Positions 22,572-32,718 of a stretch of 64,000 nt of DNA are shown here, piece after piece. The notes under the pieces are model-generated. The model searched no databases and was not told the DNA's origin. It saw only the letters and a program-made list of their open reading frames with translations. Position 1 is the first letter of the stretch. Every line of letters starts with the position of its first letter. The stretch spans positions 38,971,112-39,035,111 of the forward strand of contig NC_041002.1 of NCBI RefSeq assembly GCF_004193775.1, written 5' to 3'. The DNA comes from Glycine soja. Lineage: Eukaryota > Streptophyta > Magnoliopsida > Fabales > Fabaceae. The translations under genes were made by a program, and so were the position numbers.

Positions 22572-22645
22572 ATTAGCTTAGTTAGGTTAGTTTGAAGTGT
22601 TTTTATTAATAATGCAGGAGACATAAGTTTGATCCCTGCTTGGAT
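22572..22645 (+). repeat. Possible decayed SINE (tRNA-like A and B boxes)
   Basis: TTAGCTTAGTTAGGTTAG resembles a pol III A box and GTTTGATCCCTGC a B box, about 45 bp apart, followed by AT-rich DNA. A similar, poorer pair is at 24568-24628. No duplication found. Confidence 0.3.
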
Positions 22646-22779
22646 CATTAATTTTAAATTAAATCATAAATTATATTTTTGAAAAAAAAATAAAAAAAAT
22701 CTTATGGGCCACATACAGATTGGGAATGCATAGGCCCAATACGAATTGCCAATCCGTATGTAAAAAAAAAAACTCATAT

Positions 22780-22839
22780 GGATCGGCGATCCGTATGATT
22801 CACACGGTGATCTGTATGAATCATACGGATCGTCGATCC
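22780..22839. repeat. Near-perfect inverted repeat (23-bp arms, 14-base loop)
   Basis: Arms 22780-22802 and 22817-22839 pair at 22 of 23 positions (GGATCGGCGATCCGTATGAT against its complement). It sits beside the transposon-end-like block at 22843-22895, and a related ATCCGTATG motif occurs at 19582 and 22751. Confidence 0.75.
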
Positions 22840-22924
22840 GTGAAAAAGTGAAGGGCATTTTCGCCCTTTCACTATTTTGCTGGATGCCCCAGCAAAAATG
22901 CTAGGTGCCCTAAGCAATTCCCGC

Positions 22925-25335
22925 AACTTGATAAACCAAATTGACACATTTGGACTTCTTGTCAAATGCTACCAAGCCTCGGACCACCACCACCTGTCGG
23001 AGCACCACCCCCTCTTACCCATCCAGTGGTGGAGGGATGGGTTCACCTTGTGGGACCATGGTCACCTCCAAACTTGTTGAAGATTATTTAAATTAATTAT
23101 CATAAATAAATATATAATTTCCCAAAAATATATATAAAAATTGTCTATCTAGTATATTTCTTTTCCATGTTATTTGTATACTCAATACAATTATGTTTTA
23201 TATTAATAAGAATTGTTAGTTATATGTTCAACTTTTTTTGTATGTTATGTATGTAGTTTTTTTTTTTGCCTCCTTGAAATCAAAATCTTTGTTTAGTTTA
23301 TGTCTGTCTTTATGTGTGTGTTGTGATGTTCAAATTAAACATGGTAAAATATTGGTTAAATTATAATTTTAGTCTTTTTATAATTTTAAATATGTGATTT
23401 TGATTTCCCTATTTCAAAACCAAGATATTTTTTGACAATAAGTAATTTTGATCATCCTGTCAGTTGATCGTTCAAATTCAAACATTAACTTTGATATGAC
23501 ATATTGGTGTTGACCTAAAGCTTGTGTAAGTTGCTAACATGATGCTTATGTGACAATGAGTTAAATAAAGTGAAAAATAAAAAGAATCTTGATAAGAGAA
23601 TAAAAAACTAAGACACGTGCTTTGGTAAGTTAACTTTATAAATACTATTTTATATGTATCATTATTCAAGAGTTATTAATTTTTTTTAAAACTATAAAAA
23701 TTTATATATTTAAAAAATATTTAATATATGAATGTTTTTAATTTTATTTTATATCATTTCATATATTTTTATTATGAATATTTTTCATATTTTTATTTTC
23801 ATTTTACCAATTTATAATTAAATTTCATAAATTAATATATAAATTATTTACATAAATTATTTTTTAAACTGATTTTAATATACAAATTAATTTTACTCTA
23901 ATTATATAAATCAATATAATTCTATCAATCAATATGTAAATTATACAAATTATGCAAAGTTTTTTCAATATGCAAATTATTTTTATTATATTTATATATA
24001 TTAATAAACTTTTAATTTTTAAAATTTTAATAAACTTACATGTTGATATATTCATTTTAACTATAAAATTATTTGAATAATTTTTTTTAAAAATATAATA
24101 TAAATACAAAAAATTACATAAATTGATATGCAAACTATTTACATAAATCATTCTATGTAATTTATAAAAATTATGTATATTTATTTTCATATGTAAATAA
24201 TAATTTTTTTATTTTAATTATAAAAAGTATTAAAATTTCATTTTTTTATATAAATATTATTTTAAATTTACATGATATGTATAAATTACATATAATATTT
24301 TTTAAAAAAATAATCTATATATTATTTTATGTAATTTTTTTAAATTATAATAAAATAAAAATAATTTTTTTTATATTTAATAATGTATTAATTTATATTG
24401 AAATGAAATTTTCTAATAAAAATAAATACATGTAAATTAAATATTAAACATATTTAAATATTAAATATTTTATTTTAATTTATAAATTTTGATAATTGAA
24501 AAAATTGATAACTCTTAACTAATGATACATGTAAAATTGTGTTTATAAAATTAAGTAAACAAAGCATGTGTTTTAGTGGTTTATTGTTTTTTCTTTAAAT
24601 AAAAGGCCACGAATTCAGCTCCTACCTATTTTTGTTTTTTTAATTTATTTAACCCCTTGTTAGATAAGCTTTGTGTCAAAGAGTGACATAAGTGTCACTT
24701 CAACACTAATACAATACATCAAAGTCAACATTTAACTTTGGATATTCAACTAACTATCAATAGAAAAAATGAACAAAATGTTTCATTTTAAAAAATATGG
24801 AGACTAAATGTCTTGATTTATAAAATTTTAAATTATAGAAAAATCAAAATTATAATTTAACCTTAAATATTCTAAGTTTACATTGATTGTAGAGTTAGAT
24901 CAATCATAATAAGAATTTATCTAAAAAGTATTTTTTTACATCAATTGTAGAGTTACAAATCCAAAAATGTGTCGTGTTAGGAGTTTCAAAAATTGTATAA
25001 GTATGTCAAGATTCTATATGGGAATTGCTATTTCTACTTCTCCTAATTACTAATACACTTCCTTTTTAATTTTTTTTTATTAAAATAGCCTGGAAATTGC
25101 ACAACCCTTTTTTTTTTTTAATTCTTATTGCCTCTCTAACTAGGTCAAAGTAGAATGGGAGAAGTTCACAAATTGGGTTTGATAGAATTAAGGATAATGT
25201 TCGTGCAAATGAGATTATTGGAAACTAAGTGCATGGAATTATGCACACATTCCATAATCACTATTTCTTTTTGTTCTTGTTTGCTATATAGTTTTGTAGG
25301 TGGTCTAGTAACATAGTTTCAAGTATTGCTCTCAA
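22925..25335. other. AT-rich intergenic region, no gene seen
   Basis: Extremely AT-rich from about 23650 to 24500. Open frames there reflect low complexity. Nothing coding recognised. Confidence 0.55.
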
Positions 25336-25340
25336 CATTA

Positions 25341-26060
25341 ATTCACTACAATGAATGTTAACTACAGTGACACACAAAAAATGTCACTATATGCATAATG
25401 TATGTAGGTATCAATCTATATGAAATATGCCCACACACAATTTAAGTGTGAATTTTGGAAGGGATTTAACCACATGTAATATGTCAATATAGTCTATACC
25501 TACACTTTCTAACAAATGTGGGAATAAATAATTAACATATGTCAACATGTATTGTGTGTCATTATAGTCTATACTTACATTTTATTGTAATTTTGGAAAT
25601 AATTTTATTTGCATATGCCAACATGTATTGTGTCACTATAACATACACCTAAACTATGGATAATAGTTATAATCCAATTAAATTTTTATAAAAATTTAAG
25701 ACAATTATAAATAGTTAAATTAAATTTTATTAGTAAAGTCATACATAATTATATAACTATCTATTTAATTACCATATAAAAAAATATTGTCATCCATCCA
25801 TAACAAAAAAAATAAAAACCTTGAGGTTTTACAAACATCAAATTTAATATCTCATAAAAAAATATTACATTGTAATTCATCTATAAAGGGAATCCTTGAA
25901 TGATCACAAACATCAACTTAGTGTCTCGTATAAAAGGACAGCAATACTATAGTCTCATATATCCGTAACAAAAAAAATGCATATCTCATGTAACAAAAAA
26001 AAATATTATCGTCGATCCATAAAATGAAAATGAAAATCCGTGAGGAACTTTAATATGTAT
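25341..26060. repeat. Diverged subterminal-type repeats, possible CACTA-like remnant
   Basis: CACTACAATGAATG at 25343 is followed by three loose copies of a block with ATGTCAACATGTATTGTGTC and TATAGTCTATACCTACA (about 25470-25650), then by loose copies of CATCCATAACAAAAAAAATA (25790-26035). Such arrays occur near ends of CACTA elements, but no second end or transposase is visible. Confidence 0.3.
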
Positions 26061-26890
26061 TGTTGGGTCTATCAAAATCTAATTATTTATTGTTGGTTTT
26101 TCTTCAGCAATCAAATTTTCAACTATGTTAGAAGAAATTTTGAGGAATGAAAAGGAAAGAAGAATAAACTAATTGAACATATATAAAGTGAGAAGAGAGG
26201 GAGGTTCTTTACCTGCGCAGGACTGGAAGTTACAAGAAGTCCATGAGAGTATCTCAAAACAACCCAGCAAATAATAAAAAAAAAAGCACCATAATGAACA
26301 CATCAATAATCAAATAAATAACTACAATTCCCAAACTCATTGACGAACTTATGCAAATTAAATGACCATCAAGTATCAACAAAAACAATATCAAGCCTAG
26401 ATTATATTATGTCTAAATTTAGTATATATTCTGCTAGACTAATTAAAGATTTTCTTCTCTACTCAGGATTGCAAAATTCCTTATTGTGGTAGCTATTTTT
26501 AATGTTACTTGAGAGGGTAATAAAGGGAGAAATCAATGGCTATGAATTGAGTATATAAATTGAAACAACCAAAATGGTTTAACCATAATAAAAGAAATAT
26601 ATCCCTATGTACATATTTTAATATATGCTAGAAATACACATACCTCCTTCTCTTCTCGCTTAATATATGCTAGAAAGAAAGGGCATTTAATGCTAGCAGT
26701 TTTATATTCGTATTTATGCTCTTAAGCTCTAACATAAACTAAGTCTAGTCCTACAAGTTTCAATAGGAGCACAAAATTATTAAATCAAAGAACCAATACC
26801 AACAACTTATGCAAAGTATTAAATCAAAGAACCAATATCAAGCACATGCAGGCTTAGCGCACGGTCAATGTCGAAAAACATGATTGTGCA
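26061..26890. other. Intergenic region left of element B
   Basis: Includes a short direct repeat ATTAAATCAAAGAACCAATA (26777 and 26819). The last five bases before the LTR (26891-26895) are ACGTT, which would be the target duplication if the unseen right end of element B also has it. Confidence 0.5.
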
Positions 26891-27468
26891 ACGTTTGTTG
26901 CAACCTACCCTTCGGTGGGAGGACGATGCGAGACTCAAGGGTCTTGAGTGCGCCTTCCAAGGAAGGAAAACACGCGGGAATTGCCACTAACATTTATTTA
27001 AGGAAAACGTTAGAAAAAACCAAAAGGGGGTCTACAAATTTTAAGAATAAAGGTTCGGGAGTTGTTTACGAGCGGGAAAGGTATTAGGACCCTACGCGTC
27101 CGTCACAAGAGACAATCGCCTTTAATCGAGTGTGCAAAATCATGACTTCAATATTTATTTTATTTTTCCTTTTTATGTTTTTTTATTTTTTGGGGTTGAC
27201 AAGAGCGTGACCCTTACTCCTACGTATCCTCAAGTGCGATGAGAAACTCAGACCCACGTAGTTCTTAAAAGCAAGAAAGTCACGCGTAGGGTTAATTTTA
27301 AGCTTTTGAAAAGTTCATTTTAACCGATAAAAGTAAAAGAGACCATTAAGGCGTTGGACCTTGAACGGATTCAAGCGATTTTTATGGATAAAAGCTTGGT
27401 ATTGTGTTGATTTTAACTTTGGTTTCACTTATTTACTTTCAAACTCATTAAAAGATGACTTACAGAGT

Positions 27469-27640
27469 AAATGATCGGTTGAAACTTTATTTTACAATGA
27501 TAAGTCGATATTATGGCACAAACGATCGGTTGAAATTTTATTTTACAGTGACAAAGTGAGATTACGGCACAAACGATCGGTTGAAACTTTGTTTTACAGT
27601 GATAAAGTGAGATTACGACACAAATGATCGGTCGAAACTT
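27469..27640. repeat. 51-bp tandem repeats in element B LTR, four units
   Basis: The core RTGATCGGTTGAAA recurs at 27471, 27522, 27573 and 27624, exactly 51 bp apart. The element A LTRs have related but scattered ACGATCGGTTA motifs (1518-1640 and 14390-14510). Confidence 0.85.
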
Positions 27641-27928
27641 GCTTTACACAAAGAAATAAGATCACTGATGGTAGAAGAATGAAAATGAAGATGTGAAAAG
27701 CAAGAGGGGACCCCTAAGGGTGCATAGAGCGAATTCAAAACTTCGATATAAAAACTAATCGGTTGACAAACGAAGAACGGATGAAGAACGATATAGGAAT
27801 CGATCACGGATGCGATTCGGAAGCGCCTCGGCCTCATTTTTTCTTCTTCTTTCTCCTTCTTCTCCTTAATTTCACTAAATCTTTCAATGTTTGAAAGTCT
27901 GAACCCATTACTTTAGCCCCCTCACGCC

Positions 27929-27936
27929 TATTTATA
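27929..27936 (-). promoter_or_regulatory. TATA box of element B LTR
   Basis: TATAAATA on the minus strand, same placement as in element A LTRs relative to the palindrome and the AT-rich leader. Confidence 0.65.
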
Positions 27937-27962
27937 GGAAATGAGGGGAGGAGGTTGAAAAG

Positions 27963-27982
27963 CAGCTCGCCTAGGCGAGCTG
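27963..27982. promoter_or_regulatory. Perfect 20-bp palindrome upstream of TATA box
   Basis: CAGCTCGCCTAGGCGAGCTG equals its own reverse complement. It lies 27 bp upstream of the TATA box. A decayed relative (GGCTAGCTTGGGCAAGCC) follows near 28025-28045. Confidence 0.65.
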
Positions 27983-28227
27983 GTTACTTCACCCCTAAGT
28001 CTTATGGTGGCCCAGGCGAGCCAGCGGCTAGCTTGGGCAAGCCATGGGTCTGAAAAATCCTCAAAATGACCCTTTTGCCCTCCCTTTTGGGCATTTTCCG
28101 CATTCTTTATCGAAACGACGAAAAACCTAACGGATTGTGCGACAACTGGTGTCAAGCAGCTCAATTCAGCCAACAAGAACCAAAATATTAGCAATTGATC
28201 ACCCCCGAACGAAATTAGGGTCTGACA

Positions 28228-28243
28228 GTTGCCCCTATTTACT
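28228..28243 (-). promoter_or_regulatory. Polypurine tract of element B
   Basis: On the minus strand AGTAAATAGGGGCAAC directly precedes the 3' LTR, matching element A's tract closely. Confidence 0.75.
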
Positions 28244-28474
28244 TATATTTTTATTGAAAATGTAAAGGTAAATAAAGATAAGGACATTAATTTCATCCTA
28301 GCGATCTTGCCATCTGACCAGCCACTAGCGAAAACCCAAGTAGTGAAACCTTTCAAAAGAAAGAATGTAAGAGGTATCAGGTACATCAAACAAAAGACCT
28401 CGAAGTCCTGAAAAGTAACGGAGACATTGAAGTCTCGACAAAAGACTCTGATAGTCTTGGAAATGTAAATAAGA
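28244..28474. other. Element B 3' noncoding sequence left of element C
   Basis: Short noncoding stretch ending in the 60-bp repeat array (from about 28391, GACATTGAAGTCTCGAC and TGATAGTCTTGG), which resumes right of element C at 33859. Confidence 0.7.
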
Positions 28475-28479
28475 CTATG
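28475..28479. repeat. Target site duplication of element C, left copy (CTATG)
   Basis: CTATG precedes the left LTR and recurs at 33859-33863 after the right LTR. Confidence 0.9.
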
Positions 28480-29086
28480 TGTTGGACAAATAGCCTCAGT
28501 TATCTTAAGAAGAGGGGGTTGAATTAAGATAACAAGAACTATTCCCCAATTAAAATTTTACTCTCTCTTTTTAGATTAACAATGCACCCTTAACATGAAT
28601 TACTCAAAAGACAATTCAAAATAAACTTCTTTCAAGCCAAAGATAAATAGTAATAAATAAAAGAAATTTAAGGGAAGAGAGAAATGCAAACTTGATTTAT
28701 ACTGGTTCGGCCACTTCCCGTGCCTACGTCCAGTCCTCAAGCAACCCACTTGAGATTTTCCACTCTCTTGTAAAATCCTTTTACAAGTTCTGAACACACA
28801 AGGACAATCCTTCCTTTGTGTTCAAAATTCTTTTACAACAAGAGACCCTCGGTTTCTTAATCCCTTTTTAGAAGTAAGAAGAAGAGAAGAAGAAATCTTT
28901 CTTGAAAGAGATAGATTGTACAATGAAGATCAATCACAATTCCTTATTGAATATGCAAGTGTTTGACCAAGGCATCTTTGAGAGGATAAGACATTTCAAT
29001 TAAGAAAAACTCTCTTAATCTTTTGAGAGGATAAAACTTTTTGGGCAATGAAAACTCTCTCTCTCAATTCGTGTTTCCAAGTCACA

Positions 29087-29094
29087 TATAAATA
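29087..29094 (-). promoter_or_regulatory. Candidate TATA box of element C LTR
   Basis: Minus strand reads CTATTTATATG, lying about 75 bp downstream of the palindrome array. The right (5') LTR has the same sequence near 33324-33331. Confidence 0.5.
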
Positions 29095-29168
29095 GACCTT
29101 TGATGGTCATTCATAAACCATTTGAATAGATGTGACCCTTAGAAGTTATTTTCTGAAAATCTCCTATG

Positions 29169-29364
29169 GTAATCGATTACAGGTTTTGTGTAATCGATTA
29201 CAGGTGTTAAAATTTGAATTAAAACGTTTATTAACTACTGGTAATCGATTACCAATATTGTGTAATCGATAACACAGTCTAAAATTTGAATTCAAATATT
29301 TAGTAGCTGTTGTAAAGAATTTTTGGCCACTGGTAATCGATTACATCCTCTGGTAATCGATTAC
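29169..29364. promoter_or_regulatory. GTAATCGATTAC palindrome array in element C LTR
   Basis: Five perfect copies (29169, 29190, 29241, 29333, 29353) and one with a single mismatch (29262). They alternate between GG...CC and TG...CA flanks. The 5' LTR has the matching array at 33407-33602 with four perfect and two altered copies. Confidence 0.85.
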
Positions 29365-29620
29365 CAGAGAGTAAATCTCTTGAAAAACACTTTTTAACAT
29401 GCATTACTTGGCCAAACCTTTTGTTATATCAATTAGGAATTCCCTTCCTAAAATACTAGTAATCATCTTGATGTTGTGGCTTGTATTCTTGAATCATTGT
29501 CTTGAATTTAAACTTGAAAAGCCCATTTGCATCATTTGCATCAAATCATCATGATCATTGCATCATTTGCATCAAATCATCATGATCATCATCAAAACAC
29601 CAAAGTCATTTGCTTCTACA

Positions 29621-29640
29621 ATCTCCCCCTTTTTGATGAT
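29621..29640 (-). promoter_or_regulatory. Polypurine tract of element C
   Basis: On the minus strand ATCATCAAAAAGGGGGAGAT ends at the LTR border, a form typical of Ty1/copia elements. Element E has the same tract at 60563-60582 with one change. Confidence 0.85.
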
Positions 29641-29653
29641 GACCGTCCTGAAA

Positions 29654-30727
29654 TCAAGATACAAGCAAGCAATGTATATATATAAAATTGGCGTTCACTC
29701 CCCCTATGTTTTGGAATTGATGATCACGAAGACCCCGTAATTCAGAAAGAACTTCAGTCATGAGAGCTGAATCATCTCGCTGAGGAGGAGGTGAAGGAGT
29801 ATGCTCATCTTGAGGAGGGAGTACGTCTTTCTTCAGCCATTGACCATTCCGATCCTTACGATAACCAAAGGAAGTCACTGCACCAGCACCAATTGCAAAG
29901 GAACGCTTGACTTGAACAAATGGTTCATCATCAAGCGGAATTTGAAAATGACGCAGAAACAAAGTTATCAATTGTGGGTAAGGGAGAGGTGCATTGGCCC
30001 GTAATGCCTTATGCATTCGGTACCGAACCAAGTGGGCCTAGTCGATCTGACGACCAATAAGAAAAGCCCACATTAGAATCAAATCCTCCTCAGAGGCTTG
30101 TGCTAAATTTGAAGACCGGGGAAGCAAAATTCTAACAATTATATAGTGCATGATGCGATTATCAAAAGTTAATGATCCGGCCAGCAATCTACCGGTCATT
30201 TCAGCCTGGTCATTGCAGACCATACGGCGAGCATCATGACTAGAATAATCAAATTTCCAGTCATCAACAATGGTGCTCTCAAAAGGTTCACCTTGACTGG
30301 GTAAATGAGTTAAAGAAAAGAACAATGACTGATCAATGATCATAGGAATACCATGCACCTCAGAAGAAATAATGCCATCCTGAATTTTTAAATTGCAATA
30401 GAAGACCTTTACAAGTTCAGGATAATGTGACAATTTTAAGGACATGAAATCAACCAGGCCAGAATTTTGAAACACTTGATAGCAATCAAACGTTTCATCA
30501 TTAAAGAAATCTATGTCTAGGTACTTAGGGTCTAAGATGATCCTAGAAGAAAATTGAGAAAGGTACCGTAGACGTTGATCATCAAATGAAAACAACATGG
30601 ATGATCTTGGAGATGACAAAGAGGGATGAATAGGTGTTGTGGGTGCTTCGGATGGTCCGTGGTGGCGATGGGCAACAGCAGCGGCGGTGGAGGATGATCC
30701 CTTTCTCTTCTTCAATGGTTCTGCCAT
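29654..30727 (-). pseudogene. Element C ORF2: putative plant-transposon-protein-like protein, one internal stop
   Basis: The frame opens with MAEPLKKRKGSSSTAAAVAH, a basic nuclear-signal-like start followed by a Ser/Thr/Pro-rich stretch, and runs about 229 codons to a single TAG at the end of LMWAFLIGRQID. It continues in the same frame with AHLVRYRMHKALRANAPLPY, LITLFLRHFQIPLDDEPFVQ and a Pro-rich tail to about 29654. There is no RT, integrase or protease motif and no signal peptide. The LPYPQLITLFLRHF region resembles the LGFPALITGLCQFYG part of the transposon protein in element B, so I place it tentatively in that family; function unknown. Apart from one stop the frame is clean, unlike its neighbours. 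A TATAAATA box and palindromes lie upstream. Confidence 0.7.
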
Positions 30728-30907
30728 TTGATGAAGTTTTAGTGGATTTCAATTAGTGGAAGTGAAAGAGGAGTGAAAAAGAGGAAGATTGGGCTTTACG
30801 GGACGTGTTTTGGTGAAGATTTGAGTAAGATATGAAGGTTTGAAGATTTAGGGATAGAGGAGGCACGAGGAGAAGCCTTGGCTGCGCAGCAACACTAGTT
30901 TTGTAGG

Positions 30908-30915
30908 TATTTATA
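30908..30915 (-). promoter_or_regulatory. TATAAATA box upstream of ORF2
   Basis: Minus strand CTATAAATACC about 180 bp upstream of the ORF2 ATG, with six GTAATCGATTAC-type palindromes directly upstream (30930-31061). This repeats the arrangement in the LTRs of elements C and E and could be an internal promoter. Untested. Confidence 0.5.
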
Positions 30916-30929
30916 GACGAGGACGAGTT

Positions 30930-31061
30930 GTAATGGATTACAAGGCTTGGTAATCGATTATAGGAGTAATAAGCCTTCTGGTAATCGATTACAGGATGTT
31001 GTAATCGATTACAGGCTGCCTGTTCTTGTGTAATCGATTACACTGATTGGTAATCGATTAC
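30930..31061. promoter_or_regulatory. GTAATCGATTAC palindrome array upstream of ORF2
   Basis: Perfect copies at 30981, 31001, 31030 and 31050; one-mismatch copies at 30930 and 30950. Spacing is about 20-30 bp, with the same GG/CC and TG/CA flanks as in the LTRs. Confidence 0.85.
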
Positions 31062-31495
31062 CAGAGCATAAACTAGGCTAGTTCCTCAAAAGAATTACCT
31101 ATGTCTATGCTAAATACATCTAACACTATCAATCATCATCACTAATATGTATTTAATTCATTCAAACAAGTATTAATCAAACAATTAACACACACCAATC
31201 AAATATAATCAAATACTTACAATTAAACACAATCAAACAAAAGCAATCATCAAAACATAATCAAAGACAATCAACATAACTATCAATGAAAAATATTAAT
31301 GAAAATCAACTTGTTAAACAAATATTTAAGGAGTAATCAAGCATCAAAACTCAATCAAAAGTTAACAGTTATAGACAAAAATCATCAAAGTAATCAATCA
31401 AAGACAAGTGACCTGCTGGTATCATTTAATATTACTTGTTGGGCTTGTTGATCAAGTGGCCTTTGTTTGTTGTCTCCATAAATCACATATCCATT

Positions 31496-32665
31496 TATCT
31501 TGGTGAGAAATATGAATAAACTTTGATGCATGCCATGTGTTTGGAGAAATTGCTATCAATGTATCGCTTTTGCTCTTCTTCGTTTTCATAGTCTTTCATC
31601 ATGATACCCAGATTTATGATTTTATTTTTCTGAATCACTTGAAGAATTTTTGTCATTTTCTTCCCAAGTGATTTATGCTTTCTTTTCTTTGAGATTCCTC
31701 TTGTCAGATTCTTCACTTCTTCTTTCAAAGACAAGATAATCGAATCTCATGTGCCCAGGTTGATTGCTTTCATAGCATGTTGGGGCTAAGGAGGAGTCTT
31801 CTTCTTTCTTCTTTGTATTGATGTTTGATTCCCTTTTATTTCTTTTGTTTCTCAGAAATTTATTGAACCTTTTCACAAAGAGTTTGAAATCATCATCATC
31901 TTCTTCTGTTTCAGTCAAGTCCTCTTTGTCACTTTCTTCTTGAATAAAAGATGATGAGGCTCTGAGTGCTATTCCTTTTCTCTTTATATCATTATCTTCA
32001 TGTTGATGGAGTCTCATAAGTTCCATTTCATGTTCTTGAAGTTTTCCAAAGAGAGTGGCAAGAGACATATTAGTGAGATTTCTTGATTCTGCAATTGCTG
32101 TTACTTTTGGTTGCCATTGCCTGCTTAAACATCTCAACACTTTGTTAATAAGATCTTCATTAGGAAATATTTTTCCCAATGATGCAAGATGATTAACTAT
32201 ACGAGTAAATCTCTTCTTCATATCTTCTATGGTCTCATATTGAAACATTCTGAACATTTCATATTCATGTATAAGAGTGTTTATTCTTGATCTCTTGACA
32301 TCAGTTGTGCCTTCATAGGTTACTTGCAAAGTATCCCACATTTCTTTTGCATTTTTACAATTTGAGACTCTAAAAAATTCATCCATGCTTAATGCAGAAG
32401 TGATTATATTTTTGGCCTTTAAATTGTATTGAACCTTTCTTCTTTCATCATCATTCCATTCTTCTCTTGGTTTTTCTATAGTTGCATTTCCCACTACCTT
32501 TGTAGGAATAAAAGGACCAACTTCAATGGCTTCCCATATATTTAAATCTATGGCTTCAATAAGGATCTGCATTCGGGTTTTCCAATAGTGATAACCCTCG
32601 CCATTGAACATAAGAGGCCTATTAATAGAATTTCCCTCAAGAAATGGAAAGTTGGATGAGGCCAT
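31496..32665 (-). pseudogene. Element C gag and protease stub (Ty1/copia)
   Basis: Gag opens at 32665, 40 bases inside the primer site, with MASSNFPFLEGNSINRPLMF and YHYWKTRMQILIEAIDLNIW, the classic copia gag N-terminus. The UBN2-like capsid region follows, including EMWDTLQVTYEGTTDVKRSR and EYEMFRMFQYETIEDMKKRF. After an acidic stretch (TETEEDDDDF) comes a worn zinc knuckle, CYESNQPGHMRFDYL, where the second and last cysteines are lost. The 330-codon frame ends at 31673. A shifted frame then gives YIDSNFSKHM at about 31560, the protease active-site region with Asn for the usual Gly after DS, and stops at 31495. Everything beyond the protease start is missing. Confidence 0.88.
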
Positions 32666-32704
32666 ATCTATTCTTGAAGTTTTTAAACTTTATACAAGAA
32701 ACCT

Positions 32705-32716
32705 GCTCTGATACCA
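32705..32716 (-). promoter_or_regulatory. Primer binding site of element C (initiator Met tRNA)
   Basis: Minus strand TGGTATCAGAGC, two bases inside the 5' LTR, the standard Ty1/copia primer site matching the 3' end of initiator methionine tRNA. Confidence 0.92.
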
Positions 32717-32718
32717 CT

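Larger units (their letters stand above)
26896..28227 (-). repeat. Element B 3' LTR (1332 bp)
   Basis: Begins TGTTGCAACCTACCC and ends TTAGGGTCTGACA, paralleling the LTR ends of element A (TGTCGCAACCTACCC, GGGTATGACA). It contains one 70-bp CTACGTA motif (27194-27267), a 51-bp subrepeat array, a TATA box and a palindrome. The partner LTR is outside the window. Confidence 0.85.
28480..29620 (-). repeat. Element C 3' LTR (left copy, 1141 bp)
   Basis: TG...CA ends, colinear with 32719-33858 and one base longer. Contains TATTTATA on the minus strand (29087-29094) and a palindrome array (29169-29364). Confidence 0.92.
30728..31495 (-). other. Region between protease stub and ORF2
   Basis: Holds the putative ORF2 upstream region (30728-31061) and an AT-rich run of loose CAATCAAA repeats (31100-31400). 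No pol motif on either strand. Confidence 0.65.

Noticed and set aside
23864..24190. 108-codon minus-strand frame of Ile, Asn and Lys
   Set aside because: The DNA is about as AT-rich as any in the window and the frame is compositional.
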